DNA of 64,000 nucleotides from Achromobacter sp. Root83 (GTDB taxonomy: Bacteria > Pseudomonadota > Gammaproteobacteria > Burkholderiales > Burkholderiaceae_B): assembly GCF_001428845.1 (NCBI RefSeq), contig NZ_LMIU01000022.1, positions 619,030-683,029 on the forward strand, written 5' to 3'. The notes under the pieces are model-generated. The model was given only the letters and a program-made list of their open reading frames with translations. It made no database searches and was not told the DNA's origin. The translations under genes were made by a program, and so were the position numbers. How positions within the stretch are numbered: position 1 is the stretch's first letter; each line of letters begins with the position of its first letter. Positions 45,080 to 54,412 of the stretch are shown here, piece by piece.

Positions 45080-45204
45080 TCCCCCTTCCTGCGTGACGCG
45101 ATGCGACGAAGGCAGTACTGTGAGGTACGAATAGCGTAGGCAACAAGTAACACGGACCGGGAATGGACGCCCGCGCCAGGATCGATTCATAGTGGAGTGT
45201 TTAC

Positions 45205-45669
45205 ATGGCTACCAAGGCAGCAACCAAAAAATCAAGTAAGTCGACGAGCGATACGGCGATTGATCTGCCCAGCGAGAAGGAATTGCTGGCCATGCCCGAG
45301 TCCGACTATATGAACGAACGCCAACTGGCTTTCTTCAAGGAACGGCTCAAACAACTCGAACAGGACATCCTGGCCAACGCCGGCGAAACCACCGAGCACC
45401 TGCGCGAAACGCAGTTCGTGCCCGACCCCGCCGACCGCGCCACGATCGAGGAAGAACACGCCCTGGAACTGCGCACCCGCGACCGCGAGCGCAAGCTGCT
45501 CAAGAAGGTGCAGCAGTCCATCGCCCGCATCGACAGCGGCGAATACGGCTGGTGTGAAGAAACCGGCGAACCCATCGGGGTTCCGCGCCTGCTGGCCCGT
45601 CCCACGGCCACCCTGTCGCTCGAAGCGCAGGAACGCCGTGAAATGCGCCAGAAGCTCTACGGCGACTGA
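45205..45669 (+). CDS. dksA: DksA, cysteine-poor zinc-independent type
   Basis: A 154-residue RNA polymerase secondary-channel factor working with ppGpp. The coiled-coil tip DPADRA (residues 74-79) has the DXXDXA motif. The zinc finger region YGWCEETGEPIG...LSLEAQ keeps one cysteine (Cys117), whereas the other three are Thr120, Ser138 and Ala141. So it resembles the zinc-free DksA paralogues described in pseudomonads. ATG 45205 follows GGAGTGTTTAC. Gene order after the zinc GTPase is notable. A strong terminator follows. Confidence 0.93.
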   Translation: MATKAATKKSSKSTSDTAIDLPSEKELLAMPESDYMNERQLAFFKERLKQLEQDILANAGETTEHLRETQFVPDPADRATIEEEHALELRTRDRERKLLKKVQQSIARIDSGEYGWCEETGEPIGVPRLLARPTATLSLEAQERREMRQKLYGD

Positions 45670-45698
45670 TCCGTCCCGCATTCGCTCCGCCCCTGAGG

Positions 45699-45730
45699 GG
45701 CCATGCTGCTTGCCAGCATGGCCTTTTTTA
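45699..45730 (+). terminator. Rho-independent terminator of dksA
   Basis: A 10-bp perfect stem GGCCATGCTG / CAGCATGGCC, loop CTTGC, six-T tail, 30 nt beyond the dksA stop. Confidence 0.93.
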
Positions 45731-45750
45731 TCGTCCGAAAGTACTAATTC

Positions 45751-45778
45751 CTTGATTTCTCCGCGACCGCCCCCAGCT
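45751..45778 (+). promoter_or_regulatory. Sigma-32 (heat-shock) promoter candidate for hslVU
   Basis: CTTGATT at 45751-45757 and CCCCAGCT at 45771-45778 are separated by 13 bases, close to the sigma-32 consensus CTTGAAA and CCCCATNT. The hslV ATG is 24 nt downstream. hslVU is a classical heat-shock operon. Confidence 0.65.
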
Positions 45779-45801
45779 AATCTTCTCAAAGGAAGGAACG
45801 C

Positions 45802-46341
45802 ATGGAACAATTTCACGCCACCACCATCGTGTGTGTGCGCCGCGGTAACCGCGTCGCGCTCGGCGGCGATGGCCAGGTCACCCTGGGCAACATCGTCGTC
45901 AAGGGCACGGCCCGCAAGATCCGCCGGCTATACCACGACAAGATCCTGGCCGGCTTCGCCGGCGCCACGGCCGACGCATTCACGCTGCAGGAACGCTTCG
46001 AGGCCAAGCTGGAAAAGCACCAGGGCAACCTGATGCGCGCGGCGGTCGAACTGACCCGCGACTGGCGCACCGACCGCGTCCTGCGCCGCCTGGAAGCCAT
46101 GCTGATCGTCGCGGACACCGAACACACGCTGGTGCTCACCGGCAACGGCGACGTGCTGGAACCCGAACACGGCCTGGCGGCCATCGGATCCGGCGGCGCC
46201 TATGCCCAATCGGCCGCGCTGGCATTGCTGCGCAACACCGATCTGTCGCCCGAGACCGTCGTCAAGCAATCGCTTGAGATCGCCGGCGACCTCTGCATCT
46301 ATACCAACCAGAACCACGTCATCGAAACGCTGGGCGACTGA
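45802..46341 (+). CDS. hslV: HslV protease subunit
   Basis: Proteasome-like peptidase of the HslUV complex. A 179-residue protein with a short propeptide MEQFHA before TTIVCVRRG, leaving Thr7 as the N-terminal nucleophile after processing. [28 protein letters not shown] and [17 protein letters not shown] are family signatures. ATG follows AAAGGAAGGAACGC. Coupled with hslU 70 bp later. The genome segment also contains the related Anbu protein. Confidence 0.96.
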   Translation: MEQFHATTIVCVRRGNRVALGGDGQVTLGNIVVKGTARKIRRLYHDKILAGFAGATADAFTLQERFEAKLEKHQGNLMRAAVELTRDWRTDRVLRRLEAMLIVADTEHTLVLTGNGDVLEPEHGLAAIGSGGAYAQSAALALLRNTDLSPETVVKQSLEIAGDLCIYTNQNHVIETLGD

Positions 46342-46411
46342 CGCCTGCCCCGCGGCGCCCCTGGCGCCGCAGCGCCCCCCCAGCCCGCCCTAGCTTCAAG
46401 GATCCGCCCTC

Positions 46412-47746
46412 ATGTCCGCATCCAACATGACGCCCGGAGAGATCGTCTCCGAACTCGACAAGTACATCGTCGGCCAGGACCGCGCCAAGCGCGCGGTTGC
46501 CGTGGCGCTGCGCAACCGCTGGCGCCGCCAGCAGGTCGCCGAGCCCCTGCGCCACGAAATCCATCCCAAGAACATCCTCATGATCGGCCCGACCGGCGTC
46601 GGCAAGACCGAGATCGCGCGCCGCCTGGCCAAGCTGGCCAACGCGCCGTTCATCAAGATCGAAGCCACCAAGTTCACCGAAGTGGGTTACGTCGGCCGCG
46701 ACGTGGATACCATCATCCGCGACCTGACCGAATACTCGATCAAGCAGACCCGGGAACTGGAAATGCGCCGCGTGCGCACCCAGGCCGAAGACGCAGCCGA
46801 AGACCGCATCCTGGACGCCCTGGTCCCGCCCGCGCGCGGCGCCTCCGGCGAGCCGGAACGCGGCGAAGACAACAGCGCCCGCCAGACCTTCCGCAAGCGC
46901 CTGCGCGAAGGCAAGATCGACGACCTGGAAATCGAGATCGAGGTCGCCCAGGCCGCGCCGCAAATGGACGTCATGACGCCCCCCGGCATGGAAGAAATGG
47001 CCGAACAGCTCCGCGGCATGTTCGCGGGCATGGCCCGCGACAAGAAAAAGCCCAAGAAGATGAAGGTCCGCGAAGCCTTCAAGCTCATCGTCGACGAAGA
47101 AGCCGCCAAGCGCGTCAACGAAGAAGACCTGCGCACCGTGGCCATCAATAACGTCGAGCAGAACGGCATCGTCTTCCTGGACGAAATCGACAAGATCGCC
47201 GCCCGCCAGGAATCCGGCGGGGCCGACGTGTCGCGCCAGGGCGTGCAGCGCGACCTGCTGCCGCTGGTCGAGGGAACCACCGTCAACACGCGCTACGGCA
47301 TGGTCCGCACCGACCACATCCTGTTCATCGCCTCCGGTGCGTTCCACCTGTCGCGCCCCTCGGACCTGATCCCCGAACTGCAAGGCCGCTTCCCGATCCG
47401 CGTCGAACTCGAATCGCTGACCGCCGAAGACTTCGTTCGCATCCTGTCCGATACGGATGCCTCGCTGACCAAGCAGTACACGGCGCTGATGGCCACCGAG
47501 GACGTGCAACTGGAATTCACGGAAGAAGGCGTGCGCCGCCTGGCTGAGCTGGCTTTCGACGTCAATGAAACCACCGAGAACATCGGCGCCCGCCGCCTGT
47601 ACACGGTGATGGAGAAGCTGCTGGACGAGCTGTCTTTCGACGCCACGTCCAGCCAGGCCAAGAGCGTGAAGATCGACGCTGCCTACGTCAATTCCCAGTT
47701 GGCGGAGGCCGCCAGCAGCCAGGACCTGGCGCGCTACGTGCTGTAA
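46412..47746 (+). CDS. hslU: HslU ATPase subunit
   Basis: AAA+ unfoldase partner of HslV. A 444-residue protein: [20 protein letters not shown] at the start, Walker [10 protein letters not shown], pore loop region [11 protein letters not shown], the inserted I domain around residues 110-230, Walker [13 protein letters not shown], sensor region and C-terminal LARYVL tail that docks into HslV. Full length and without defects. A Rho-independent terminator follows. Confidence 0.96.
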   Translation: MSASNMTPGEIVSELDKYIVGQDRAKRAVAVALRNRWRRQQVAEPLRHEIHPKNILMIGPTGVGKTEIARRLAKLANAPFIKIEATKFTEVGYVGRDVDTIIRDLTEYSIKQTRELEMRRVRTQAEDAAEDRILDALVPPARGASGEPERGEDNSARQTFRKRLREGKIDDLEIEIEVAQAAPQMDVMTPPGMEEMAEQLRGMFAGMARDKKKPKKMKVREAFKLIVDEEAAKRVNEEDLRTVAINNVEQNGIVFLDEIDKIAARQESGGADVSRQGVQRDLLPLVEGTTVNTRYGMVRTDHILFIASGAFHLSRPSDLIPELQGRFPIRVELESLTAEDFVRILSDTDASLTKQYTALMATEDVQLEFTEEGVRRLAELAFDVNETTENIGARRLYTVMEKLLDELSFDATSSQAKSVKIDAAYVNSQLAEAASSQDLARYVL

Positions 47747-47777
47747 GCGCCGCGCCAGACGGGCTTCGGCCTGAAAT

Positions 47778-47816
47778 CAAAAACCCCGCCGCAAGTCATT
47801 GCGTCGGGGTTTTTTT
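47778..47816 (+). terminator. Rho-independent terminator of hslVU
   Basis: A stem AAACCCCG-CGCAA / TTGCG-CGGGGTTT with one mismatch and loop GTCA ends in a seven-T run, about 35 nt after hslU. The upstream A run may allow action from the other strand for the copper protein gene. Confidence 0.9.
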
Positions 47817-47886
47817 ACGCCGGCGCCACCCGAACGGATTGGCTCCAAAAGGCACGGCGCGGCGGATTTTCGGGCCTTGGGCGGCC

Positions 47887-48192
47887 TCAGTTGCTGATTG
47901 CGGTCACCACGTACTTCCCATCCTTGCGGGTGGCGGTGAAATGCACCTTGTCCCCGGCCTTGATGTTGGCCAGCAGAGCGGGGGCCGCCTGATACACCAA
48001 CGACATGGCCGGCAGGTCCAGCGCCTTGATGGCGTCGTGCTTGATCGTGACCTTGCCCGCGGCGGGATCCACCCGCCGCACTTCGCCCGTGGCGTCGGCC
48101 TGCTGCGCGAACGCGATGGGCGCGGCCAGCGACACGACAGCCATCGCGGTGGCGACGGCCATGGGTATTGCATACTTGCGGCTAAAAGCCAT
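47887..48192 (-). CDS. CusF-like periplasmic copper/metal-binding protein
   Basis: A 101-residue protein with a signal peptide (IPMAVATAMAVVSLAAPIAF, cleavage near AFA-QQ) and a small OB-fold barrel: GEVRRVDPAAGKVTIKHDAI, LPAMSLVYQA, IKAGDKVHFTA. In CusF, Cu(I) is held by a His, two Met and a Trp; here His and one Met in PAMSL are present, but the Trp position is Leu and the second Met is Leu. So binding may be weaker or differ in metal. ATG 48192 after GGTTACCCAT. It stands alone, convergent with hslU. Confidence 0.82.
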   Translation of the reverse strand: MAFSRKYAIPMAVATAMAVVSLAAPIAFAQQADATGEVRRVDPAAGKVTIKHDAIKALDLPAMSLVYQAAPALLANIKAGDKVHFTATRKDGKYVVTAISN

Positions 48193-48400
48193 ATGGGTAA
48201 CCTCCCAGTGCAACGGAAGCCGCGGCGGGACCAAACCCAGCCTGCTTCCTACAGTGCTAGGATACTGCGCGAATGCAACAGTTTCCCTGCGAGTACGCAA
48301 CAATCCTGACGGTTGTTTGCGGACTGCCCCGTCCCGCACGCGTGAACTTACCGCCGGACGCAAACCCCTAACGTCTTCTCACCGAATCAGGATTTTCCTC

Positions 48401-48955
48401 ATGGCCAACCGCTTATCCGTCATTGCCACCCGCACCGGAGACGACGGCACCACCGGCCTCGGGGACGGATCGCGCCTGCCGAAGGACGCGCCCCGCGTCG
48501 CGGCCCTGGGCGAGGTGGACGAATTGAACAGCGTCGTCGGCCTGTTGCTGACCGAAGCCCTGCCCCCAGAGATGGCCGCCGACCTGCTGGCCATCCAGCA
48601 CGACCTTTTCGACATGGGCGCCGAGCTCTGCATCCCGGGCCATGTCGCGCTGAAAGAAGAGCAGATCGCCCGCCTGGACGCGCGCTTGGCGCATTACAAC
48701 GCCGCACTGCCTCCACTGCGGGAATTCATCCTGCCCGGGGGCTCGCGGCCCGCCGCGCTGGCGCACATGGCGCGCACGGTATGCCGGCGCGCTGAACGCG
48801 CGGTGGTGGGACTGGCGCGGGTGGATAGCGTCAATGCGCCGGTCAGGCAGTACTTGAACCGGCTGTCGGATCTGATGTTCGTGCTGGCGCGCTGTATCAA
48901 CCAGCATGCGGGCCAGAAAGACACCTTCTGGGCCGGCGCGCAGGCGCGCCGGTAG
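48401..48955 (+). CDS. Cob(I)alamin adenosyltransferase, PduO type
   Basis: Transfers the adenosyl group of ATP to cob(I)alamin. A 184-residue helical-bundle protein: TRTGDDGTTGLGDGSRLPKD (ATP-binding N-terminal loop), VAALGEVDELNSVVGLLL, FILPGGSRPAALAHMARTV, CRRAERAVVGL and LNRLSDLMFVLAR are all family signatures. ATG 48401 gives the normal N terminus; the open frame further upstream is not supported. A solitary gene. Confidence 0.94.
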   Translation: MANRLSVIATRTGDDGTTGLGDGSRLPKDAPRVAALGEVDELNSVVGLLLTEALPPEMAADLLAIQHDLFDMGAELCIPGHVALKEEQIARLDARLAHYNAALPPLREFILPGGSRPAALAHMARTVCRRAERAVVGLARVDSVNAPVRQYLNRLSDLMFVLARCINQHAGQKDTFWAGAQARR

Positions 48956-49082
48956 CACGCCTTGCGTATGATCGGCGCAATTGGGTCCACCGGGTTGCAC
49001 GTGGCGCCTGTCGCCAGCGGGGCGTATCGTGCCAACACCGGCACCGGTTGCGGCAAGCCCGGCAAGACTTAGCGGAAACGGC

Positions 49083-49988
49083 GTGAAAATCCTACTGTTT
49101 GGCAAGACCGGCCAACTCGGCCAGGAACTGCAACGCGCATTGCTCCCGGTCGGCGACGTCACGCCGCTGGGACGCGGCGACGTGGACCTGCGCGACCGGG
49201 ATGCCTTGCTGGACGCCCTGTCGATCCACCGGCCCGACGTCATTGTGAATGCCGCCGCCTATACGGCCGTCGACCAGGCCGAGACCGATCGGCAGACGGC
49301 CACCCAGGTCAATGCAGAGGCGGTGTCGGCCATGGCGCGGTACGCCCGCGACTCGCGCGCCCTGCTCGTTCACTATTCGACCGACTACGTCTTCGACGGC
49401 GCGCTGCATCGGCCCTATACCGAGACCGATGTGCCCAATCCGCGCAATCTGTACGGGGTCACCAAGCTGGCGGGCGAATCGGCCGTCCTGGCCAGCGCCT
49501 GCGAGGCGCTGGTGTTCCGCTGCGGCTGGATGTATGCGCCGCAAGGCCGGAACTTTCCCAACACCATCCTGCGCCTGGCGCAGACCCGCTCCAGCCTGGA
49601 CGTGGTCTCGGATCAGCACGGCTCGCCCACCTCCGCGGGCCTGGTCGCCGACGTGACCGCGCTGGCGATCTCGCGCCGCCGTCAGCAGTCGCTGGCGCCG
49701 GGCATCTATCATCTGGCCGCCGGGGGTTACACGAACTGGCATGCGTTCGCCCGCTACCTCGTGGCGGGCGCCATCGCGCGAGGGGCCTCGCTGGCCCTGT
49801 CGCCCGACCGGATTCGCGCCATCGCGTCCAAGGATTACGCGGCCGCGGCGAAACGGCCCCACAATTCAATGCTGGACACCACGCGTCTCGGCCACGCGCT
49901 GGGACGCGAATTTTCGCCGTGGACTGAGGACGTGGACGGATTTCTGGATCAACTTTTCGAACGCGGAGACGACGCATGTTGCGCCTAG
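49083..49988 (+). CDS. rfbD: dTDP-4-dehydrorhamnose reductase
   Basis: Last step of dTDP-L-rhamnose synthesis, NAD(P)H-dependent. A 301-residue short-chain dehydrogenase-type protein: GKTGQLGQEL Rossmann loop, NAAAYTAVDQAETD, STDYVFDGALHRPYTETD, and the catalytic YGVTKLAGE (Tyr-X3-Lys). The start is GTG at 49083 (VKILLFGKTG); an ATG frame to 48981 is not family-like. It is followed 25 bp later by rfbC. rfbA and rfbB are not in the window. Confidence 0.92.
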   Translation: MKILLFGKTGQLGQELQRALLPVGDVTPLGRGDVDLRDRDALLDALSIHRPDVIVNAAAYTAVDQAETDRQTATQVNAEAVSAMARYARDSRALLVHYSTDYVFDGALHRPYTETDVPNPRNLYGVTKLAGESAVLASACEALVFRCGWMYAPQGRNFPNTILRLAQTRSSLDVVSDQHGSPTSAGLVADVTALAISRRRQQSLAPGIYHLAAGGYTNWHAFARYLVAGAIARGASLALSPDRIRAIASKDYAAAAKRPHNSMLDTTRLGHALGREFSPWTEDVDGFLDQLFERGDDACCA

Positions 49989-50013
49989 GCATGGTGGTGG
50001 ATGGGGTATCTCA

Positions 50014-50559
50014 ATGAAAGCCCTGCCGCTCGCGCTACCCGAGGTGCTGATCCTGGAGCCCAGCGTCCGGACCGATGACCGGGGATTCTTCTTCGAGAGC
50101 TTCAACGAGGCCGCGTTCGAAGCCGCTGTCGGATCACCGCGCCGCTTCGTGCAGGACAACCATTCGCGATCAGCCAAGGGCGTCTTGCGAGGGCTGCACT
50201 ATCAGGTCCGGCAAACCCAGGGCAAGCTCGTGCGTGTATGCGCCGGCGAGATCTTCGATGTGGCGGTGGACATGCGCCGCGCGTCGCCCACCTTCGGACG
50301 ATGGGTCGCGGCGGTGCTCAGCTCGGACAACAAGCGCCAGATGTGGATACCCGAAGGCTACGCGCATGGATTCCTGGCGCTGTCCGAATCGGCCGAGGTC
50401 CTGTACAAGACAACGGACTACTACGCGCCGCAACACGAGCGGTGCGTGCGCTGGGACGATCCGGATCTGGGGATCGCGTGGCCATGCGGGCAGGACGCGC
50501 CTTTGCTCTCCGCCAAGGACCAGAACGGCGCCCGGCTACGCGACGCGGAAAGCTGCTGA
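50014..50559 (+). CDS. rfbC: dTDP-4-dehydrorhamnose 3,5-epimerase
   Basis: Epimerises C3 and C5 of dTDP-4-keto-6-deoxyglucose. A 181-residue cupin enzyme: DDRGFFFESFNEAAFEAAVG, VQDNHSRSAKGVLRGLHYQ with the catalytic His, GEIFDVAVDMRRASPTFG, and IPEGYAHGFLALSESAEVLYK with catalytic Tyr nearby. The ATG at 50014 lies after a short GGGGTATCTCA leader. It pairs with rfbD; the missing rfbAB must be elsewhere. Confidence 0.94.
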   Translation: MKALPLALPEVLILEPSVRTDDRGFFFESFNEAAFEAAVGSPRRFVQDNHSRSAKGVLRGLHYQVRQTQGKLVRVCAGEIFDVAVDMRRASPTFGRWVAAVLSSDNKRQMWIPEGYAHGFLALSESAEVLYKTTDYYAPQHERCVRWDDPDLGIAWPCGQDAPLLSAKDQNGARLRDAESC

Positions 50560-50589
50560 CGCCGGGCCGCTGACCCCGCGCTGCCGACC

Positions 50590-50607
50590 CCGGGCCGTCA
50601 GGCCCGG
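50590..50607. other. Hairpin between rfbC and lipA
   Basis: CCGGGCC / GGCCCGG with loop GTCA, in the 61-bp convergent gap. No T run; possible shared transcript end. Confidence 0.4.
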
Positions 50608-50620
50608 CGCCCGCCAAGAC

Positions 50621-51625
50621 TCAATTCACCCCAGCCGCGTGCGCCTGTTCGTCCGCATGGTACGAAGACCGCACCATCGCCCCGACCGCCGCGTGCGAGA
50701 ACCCCATCGCATAGGCTTCGCGTTCAAACATCGCGAACGTATCCGGGTGCACATAGCGCAGCACCGGCAGGTGATGTTCCGACGGCTGCAGGTACTGGCC
50801 GATCGTCAACATATCCACGTTGTGCTCGCGCATGTCGCGCATCACCTGCAGGATTTCCTCGTCCGTCTCGCCCAGGCCCAGCATCAGGCCCGACTTGGTG
50901 GGCACTTCCGGGTGCAGCTTCTTGAACTCGGACAGCAGCTTCAGCGAATGCAGGTAGTCCGAACCCGGGCGTGCCTGCTTGTACAGGCGCGGCACGGTTT
51001 CCAGATTGTGGTTCATCACGTCTGGCGGACCGGCGTTCAGGATGGTCAGCGCGCGATCCAGGCGGCCTCGGAAGTCGGGCACCAGCACCTCGATGCGGGT
51101 AGTGGGCGACAATTCGCGGATATGGGTGATGCAGTCGACGAAATGGCCCGCCCCGCCGTCGCGCAGGTCATCGCGGTCCACTGAGGTGATCACCACGTAG
51201 GACAGCTTCATCGCGGCGATGGTGCGCGCCAGGTTCTCGGGCTCTTTGGTGTCGAGGGGGTCAGGACGGCCGTGACCCACATCACAGAACGGGCAACGGC
51301 GGGTGCATTTGTCGCCCATGATCATGAACGTGGCCGTGCCCTTGCCGAAGCATTCGCCGATGTTGGGGCAGGACGCTTCCTCGCAGACGGTATGCAGGTT
51401 GTGCTCGCGCAGAATGCGCTTGATGTCGTAGAAGCGCGAGCCGGGCGCGGCGGCCTTCACGCGGATCCACTCAGGCTTCTTCAGGCGCTCCGCGGGAATG
51501 ATCTTGATGGGGATACGCGCCGTCTTGGCCTGCGATTTCTGCTTTTGCGTCGGATCGTAGGCCACGTCCGCGGGCGCGGCGGCGGATTCGTTCGAGGGAA
51601 CAGGAGACTCGGCGAGCGTAGACAT
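50621..51625 (-). CDS. lipA: Lipoyl synthase
   Basis: Radical-SAM enzyme that inserts sulfur into protein-bound octanoyl groups. A 334-residue protein with both clusters: auxiliary [12 protein letters not shown] (Cys81, 86, 92) and radical-[11 protein letters not shown] (Cys107, 111, 114), plus C-terminal RSSYHAD, whose Ser ligates the auxiliary cluster. The N-terminal 50 residues are a longer, low-complexity extension than in E. coli. The partner lipB is 1.8 kb away on the same strand, separated by two genes. Confidence 0.96.
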   Translation of the reverse strand: MSTLAESPVPSNESAAAPADVAYDPTQKQKSQAKTARIPIKIIPAERLKKPEWIRVKAAAPGSRFYDIKRILREHNLHTVCEEASCPNIGECFGKGTATFMIMGDKCTRRCPFCDVGHGRPDPLDTKEPENLARTIAAMKLSYVVITSVDRDDLRDGGAGHFVDCITHIRELSPTTRIEVLVPDFRGRLDRALTILNAGPPDVMNHNLETVPRLYKQARPGSDYLHSLKLLSEFKKLHPEVPTKSGLMLGLGETDEEILQVMRDMREHNVDMLTIGQYLQPSEHHLPVLRYVHPDTFAMFEREAYAMGFSHAAVGAMVRSSYHADEQAHAAGVN

Positions 51626-51750
51626 GGGGCACCTTCATGACCGGCGCGCAAGACGGCCAGTTTGGGACAAAAACGGCATTTTACCCTCCGCAAGCAGATC
51701 CGCCCATCCGCTGGGTTATCGTCTTGCCTGACGAATCCGCAGACTTTCCC

Positions 51751-52563
51751 ATGCCTTCCCTGCCCCCGCTACGCCCCATCGCCCTCATTGCGCCGCGGAT
51801 GGATGCCGCGCCCGCCTCCCGCGCCGTGCAAACCTGCGCGGAACGCCTGGCTCCTGCCGGGTATTACCTGGCCGCCGGCCCCTGGCAAGACGTCCAGATG
51901 CTGCCCCAGCTAGCCGCGCTGCGCCCGGCCGCCGCGCTGGTGATCGGCCCGCTCGACGACCCCGCCCTGCGGGCCGCCCTGGCGGCCCTGGAGATACCGG
52001 TGGTGGAAACCTGGAGCGCATCCAACCGGCCGCTGGACAGCGCCGTCGTGATCGACAACGAGGAAGCGGGACGGGCAGCCGCCCGCCACCTGGCGGAAAA
52101 GCGGCACGCGCTGGTGGCCTGCATCAGCACGGACAACCCCTGGGAACGCGCCCGGCGCGTAGGCTTCGTGAGCAGCGCTTCCGCACTGGGGCTGGAACAG
52201 GTCGCGGACATCGTGCAGCCCGAGGCGCAGAACATGAACGACGGCCGCATGGCTTTCCTGCGCCTGTTGGCCACCAATACGATCTTCGACGCCGTTTTCT
52301 GCACCTCGGATCTGCTGGCGGCAGCCGCGGTGTCCGAAGCGCATAACCGCGATCTGCATGTGCCGCAGGACTTGGCGGTGCTGGGTTTCACGGACGACGG
52401 CAGCGCGGCGCAGTGGGCGCAGGGTCTTACCACCCTGGGCGCAGACGCCGCCGAGCTCGGCCGCCGCGCCGCCCAGCTTCTGCTGGATCGTCTACAGGGA
52501 GAATTGGGCGCCGGTCAGCGGCAAACCCTGGAGGTCGCCTTCGAGGCCCGGCTCAGCACCTAG
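51751..52563 (+). CDS. LacI-type periplasmic-binding-fold protein lacking a DNA-binding domain
   Basis: A 270-residue protein matching the effector domain of LacI/GalR regulators: LIAPRMDAAPASRAV, VIGPLDDPALRAAL, VIDNEEAGRAAARHLAEKRH, DNPWERARRVGFVSSA, FCTSDLLAAAAVSEAHNR, and VPQDLAVLGFTDDGSAAQW. The usual 55-60-residue helix-turn-helix is absent, and the DNA upstream belongs to lipA on the other strand. It has no signal peptide. So it is either a truncated regulator or a ligand-binding partner without DNA binding. ATG 51751 is a best guess; the frame continues to 51637. Confidence 0.75.
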   Translation: MPSLPPLRPIALIAPRMDAAPASRAVQTCAERLAPAGYYLAAGPWQDVQMLPQLAALRPAAALVIGPLDDPALRAALAALEIPVVETWSASNRPLDSAVVIDNEEAGRAAARHLAEKRHALVACISTDNPWERARRVGFVSSASALGLEQVADIVQPEAQNMNDGRMAFLRLLATNTIFDAVFCTSDLLAAAAVSEAHNRDLHVPQDLAVLGFTDDGSAAQWAQGLTTLGADAAELGRRAAQLLLDRLQGELGAGQRQTLEVAFEARLST

Positions 52564-52663
52564 CGCAGCCGTGGCGCAGGCCGGCTGGGCCAGCAGGCGC
52601 GGCGGGCCAGCCCATGTGGCCCGCGTCGCCGCGTCGGCGTTGCCGGGGCGGGCTGGGTGCCGG

Positions 52664-53386
52664 TCAGGCTTCGTACAGCGCCGGAAAGCCGCACTCTTGC
52701 AGCATGCCGTTGGCTTCTTTCAGGAACGCAGGCGTGGACGTCTCGGGCACGCGGACCAGCCACTGCACGGCCTCCTCTTTCTTGCCGCGCAGCAAAAGCA
52801 GCCGGCCCAGATGGAACATGCCGCGGAAATCGCCCCCTTCGGCGCAGCGCTGGTAGCAGTCGAACGCGCGGTCCATGTCCTGGGGCACGATATCGCCCGC
52901 TTCATAAAAGCGCCCAACCACGCCGATGGACTTCACGTGGCCGGTATGCGCGGCCTGTTGGTACAGGGCCAGCGCGGCGGCCAGGTTCTGCGTGACGCCG
53001 CCCCGGCCGTTGCGCAGCATATGGGCGTAGTTATACATGCCCCAATCCAGTCCGCCATCGGCGGCCAGACGGAACCAATAGGCCGCGACGGTATCGTCAG
53101 CCGGTACGCCCCAGCCGTTCTCGTAGCAGCGTCCCACCATGTTGACCGCCATCAGGTGGTCGGCATTGGCCGCGCGCCTGAACCACGCCAGTCCTTCTTC
53201 CGGCTGCCGTTCGACGCCCACGCCGTCCAGCAGCATCTGCCCGTAGATGGTCTGCGCCTCGACCAGACCCAGTTCGGCCGCGGCCCGTATCCAGGCGGCG
53301 TAGTCCTCGGGCGGTCCCGACTCGCGCAGGCGGGCCAGCTGTTCGGGCGTGGTCGCGGCGACATCGGCCGCGGTGTAGGTCTTCAA
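52664..53386 (-). CDS. Sel1-repeat protein coupled to lipB
   Basis: A 240-residue protein made of about five Sel1-like repeats ([69 protein letters not shown]), a helical protein-interaction scaffold. No signal peptide. The TTG at 53386 is chosen as start because GAAGGAGC lies 6 nt upstream and it overlaps the lipB stop as TTGA, implying coupling. The longer open frame to 53458 would extend into lipB. Function unknown. Confidence 0.75.
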   Translation of the reverse strand: MKTYTAADVAATTPEQLARLRESGPPEDYAAWIRAAAELGLVEAQTIYGQMLLDGVGVERQPEEGLAWFRRAANADHLMAVNMVGRCYENGWGVPADDTVAAYWFRLAADGGLDWGMYNYAHMLRNGRGGVTQNLAAALALYQQAAHTGHVKSIGVVGRFYEAGDIVPQDMDRAFDCYQRCAEGGDFRGMFHLGRLLLLRGKKEEAVQWLVRVPETSTPAFLKEANGMLQECGFPALYEA

Positions 53387-54018
53387 GTCGTGCTCCTTCG
53401 GTGCCAGGCATGCGCCAGGTTCAGCGCCAGCGCATCGCCCGCTTCCGTGGGCGTGCACTGCACGCCGCAGGCCGCCATGTCGACGGTGCGCAGCCCTTCG
53501 TAGCCACAGGGGTTGATGCCCAGGAACGGCGCCAGATCCATCGCCACGTTCAGCGACACCCCATGGTAGGCCCTTCCGTTGCGTATCTTGATGCCCAGCG
53601 CGGCGATCTTGGCCAGTTCGCCGCCATCGGGGCCGGGCACGTAGACGCCCGGCGCGCCGGCCTTGCGGCAGGCGCCCGCCACGCCCATCTGTTCCAGCGT
53701 GTCGATGATGGCGGCTTCAAGCAGGGAAACGAATTCCTTCACGTACATGTCGGCGCGGCGCAGATCGAACAGCGCATACGCCATGACCTGCCCGGGTCCG
53801 TGGTACGTGACCTGCCCGCCTCGGTCGCATTGGACGATGGGAATGCCGCCGGCATCGAGCACGTGCTGCGGCAGGCCCGCCTGGCCCAGCGTGTAGACGG
53901 GCGCATGTTCGCACAGCCAGATTTCGTCGGGCGTCTGCGCGCCGCGCAGGGCGGTGTAGGCCTGCATGTCCTGCCAGACCGCCAGGTAATCCGCCGGCCG
54001 CGCGAGCCATTTGATCAC
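53383..54018 (-). CDS. lipB: Octanoyltransferase
   Basis: Moves the octanoyl group from acyl carrier protein to lipoyl domains. A 211-residue protein: [20 protein letters not shown] (66-85), catalytic Lys137 in [15 protein letters not shown] and nucleophile Cys171 in [10 protein letters not shown]. The start is GTG at 54018 (M/V-IKWLARP). It lies 12 bp after the DUF493 gene, forming a DUF493-lipB-Sel1 operon with lipA further along. Confidence 0.95.
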   Translation of the reverse strand: MIKWLARPADYLAVWQDMQAYTALRGAQTPDEIWLCEHAPVYTLGQAGLPQHVLDAGGIPIVQCDRGGQVTYHGPGQVMAYALFDLRRADMYVKEFVSLLEAAIIDTLEQMGVAGACRKAGAPGVYVPGPDGGELAKIAALGIKIRNGRAYHGVSLNVAMDLAPFLGINPCGYEGLRTVDMAACGVQCTPTEAGDALALNLAHAWHRRSTT

Positions 54019-54030
54019 AGCCGTCTTGCC

Positions 54031-54303
54031 TTACAGGACGATGGACACCATCGGATGGCCATGCAGCGCCTGGTAGAGCGCATCCAGCTGTTCGCGGGAC
54101 GTGGCGCGCACGGTGAAGGTCAGGCCCATGTAGTTGCCGCCCTTGCTGGGGCGCATCTCAACCGTCGCGGCGTCGAACCCCGGGTCGAACCGCAGCACGA
54201 CTTCGGTCAGCGTCTGCGCAAACTCGGGATGCTGCTTGCCCATGACCTTGATGGGGAAGTCGCTGGGATATTCGATCAAAGAATCTTCGGGCGGAATATG
54301 CAT
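54031..54303 (-). CDS. ybeD: DUF493 (YbeD) family protein
   Basis: A 90-residue protein with an ACT-like fold: LIEYPSDFPIKVMG, VEMRPSKGGNYMGLTFTVRA, YQALHGHPMVSIVL. The function is not defined, but it is conserved directly upstream of lipB in proteobacteria, as here. ATG 54303 follows GGCAACTCTTTTTAGGCACATC with a plausible AGGCA box. Confidence 0.92.
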   Translation of the reverse strand: MHIPPEDSLIEYPSDFPIKVMGKQHPEFAQTLTEVVLRFDPGFDAATVEMRPSKGGNYMGLTFTVRATSREQLDALYQALHGHPMVSIVL

Positions 54304-54412
54304 GATGTGCCTAAAAAGAGTTGCCCCTGAATGTTCTTATATGGGGGCAAGCGGCGCGCTGGCAAGTACCGCTGGCGGCCGCGGGCGGCGCTTGCGGCCG
54401 CCCGGCGCCGGA

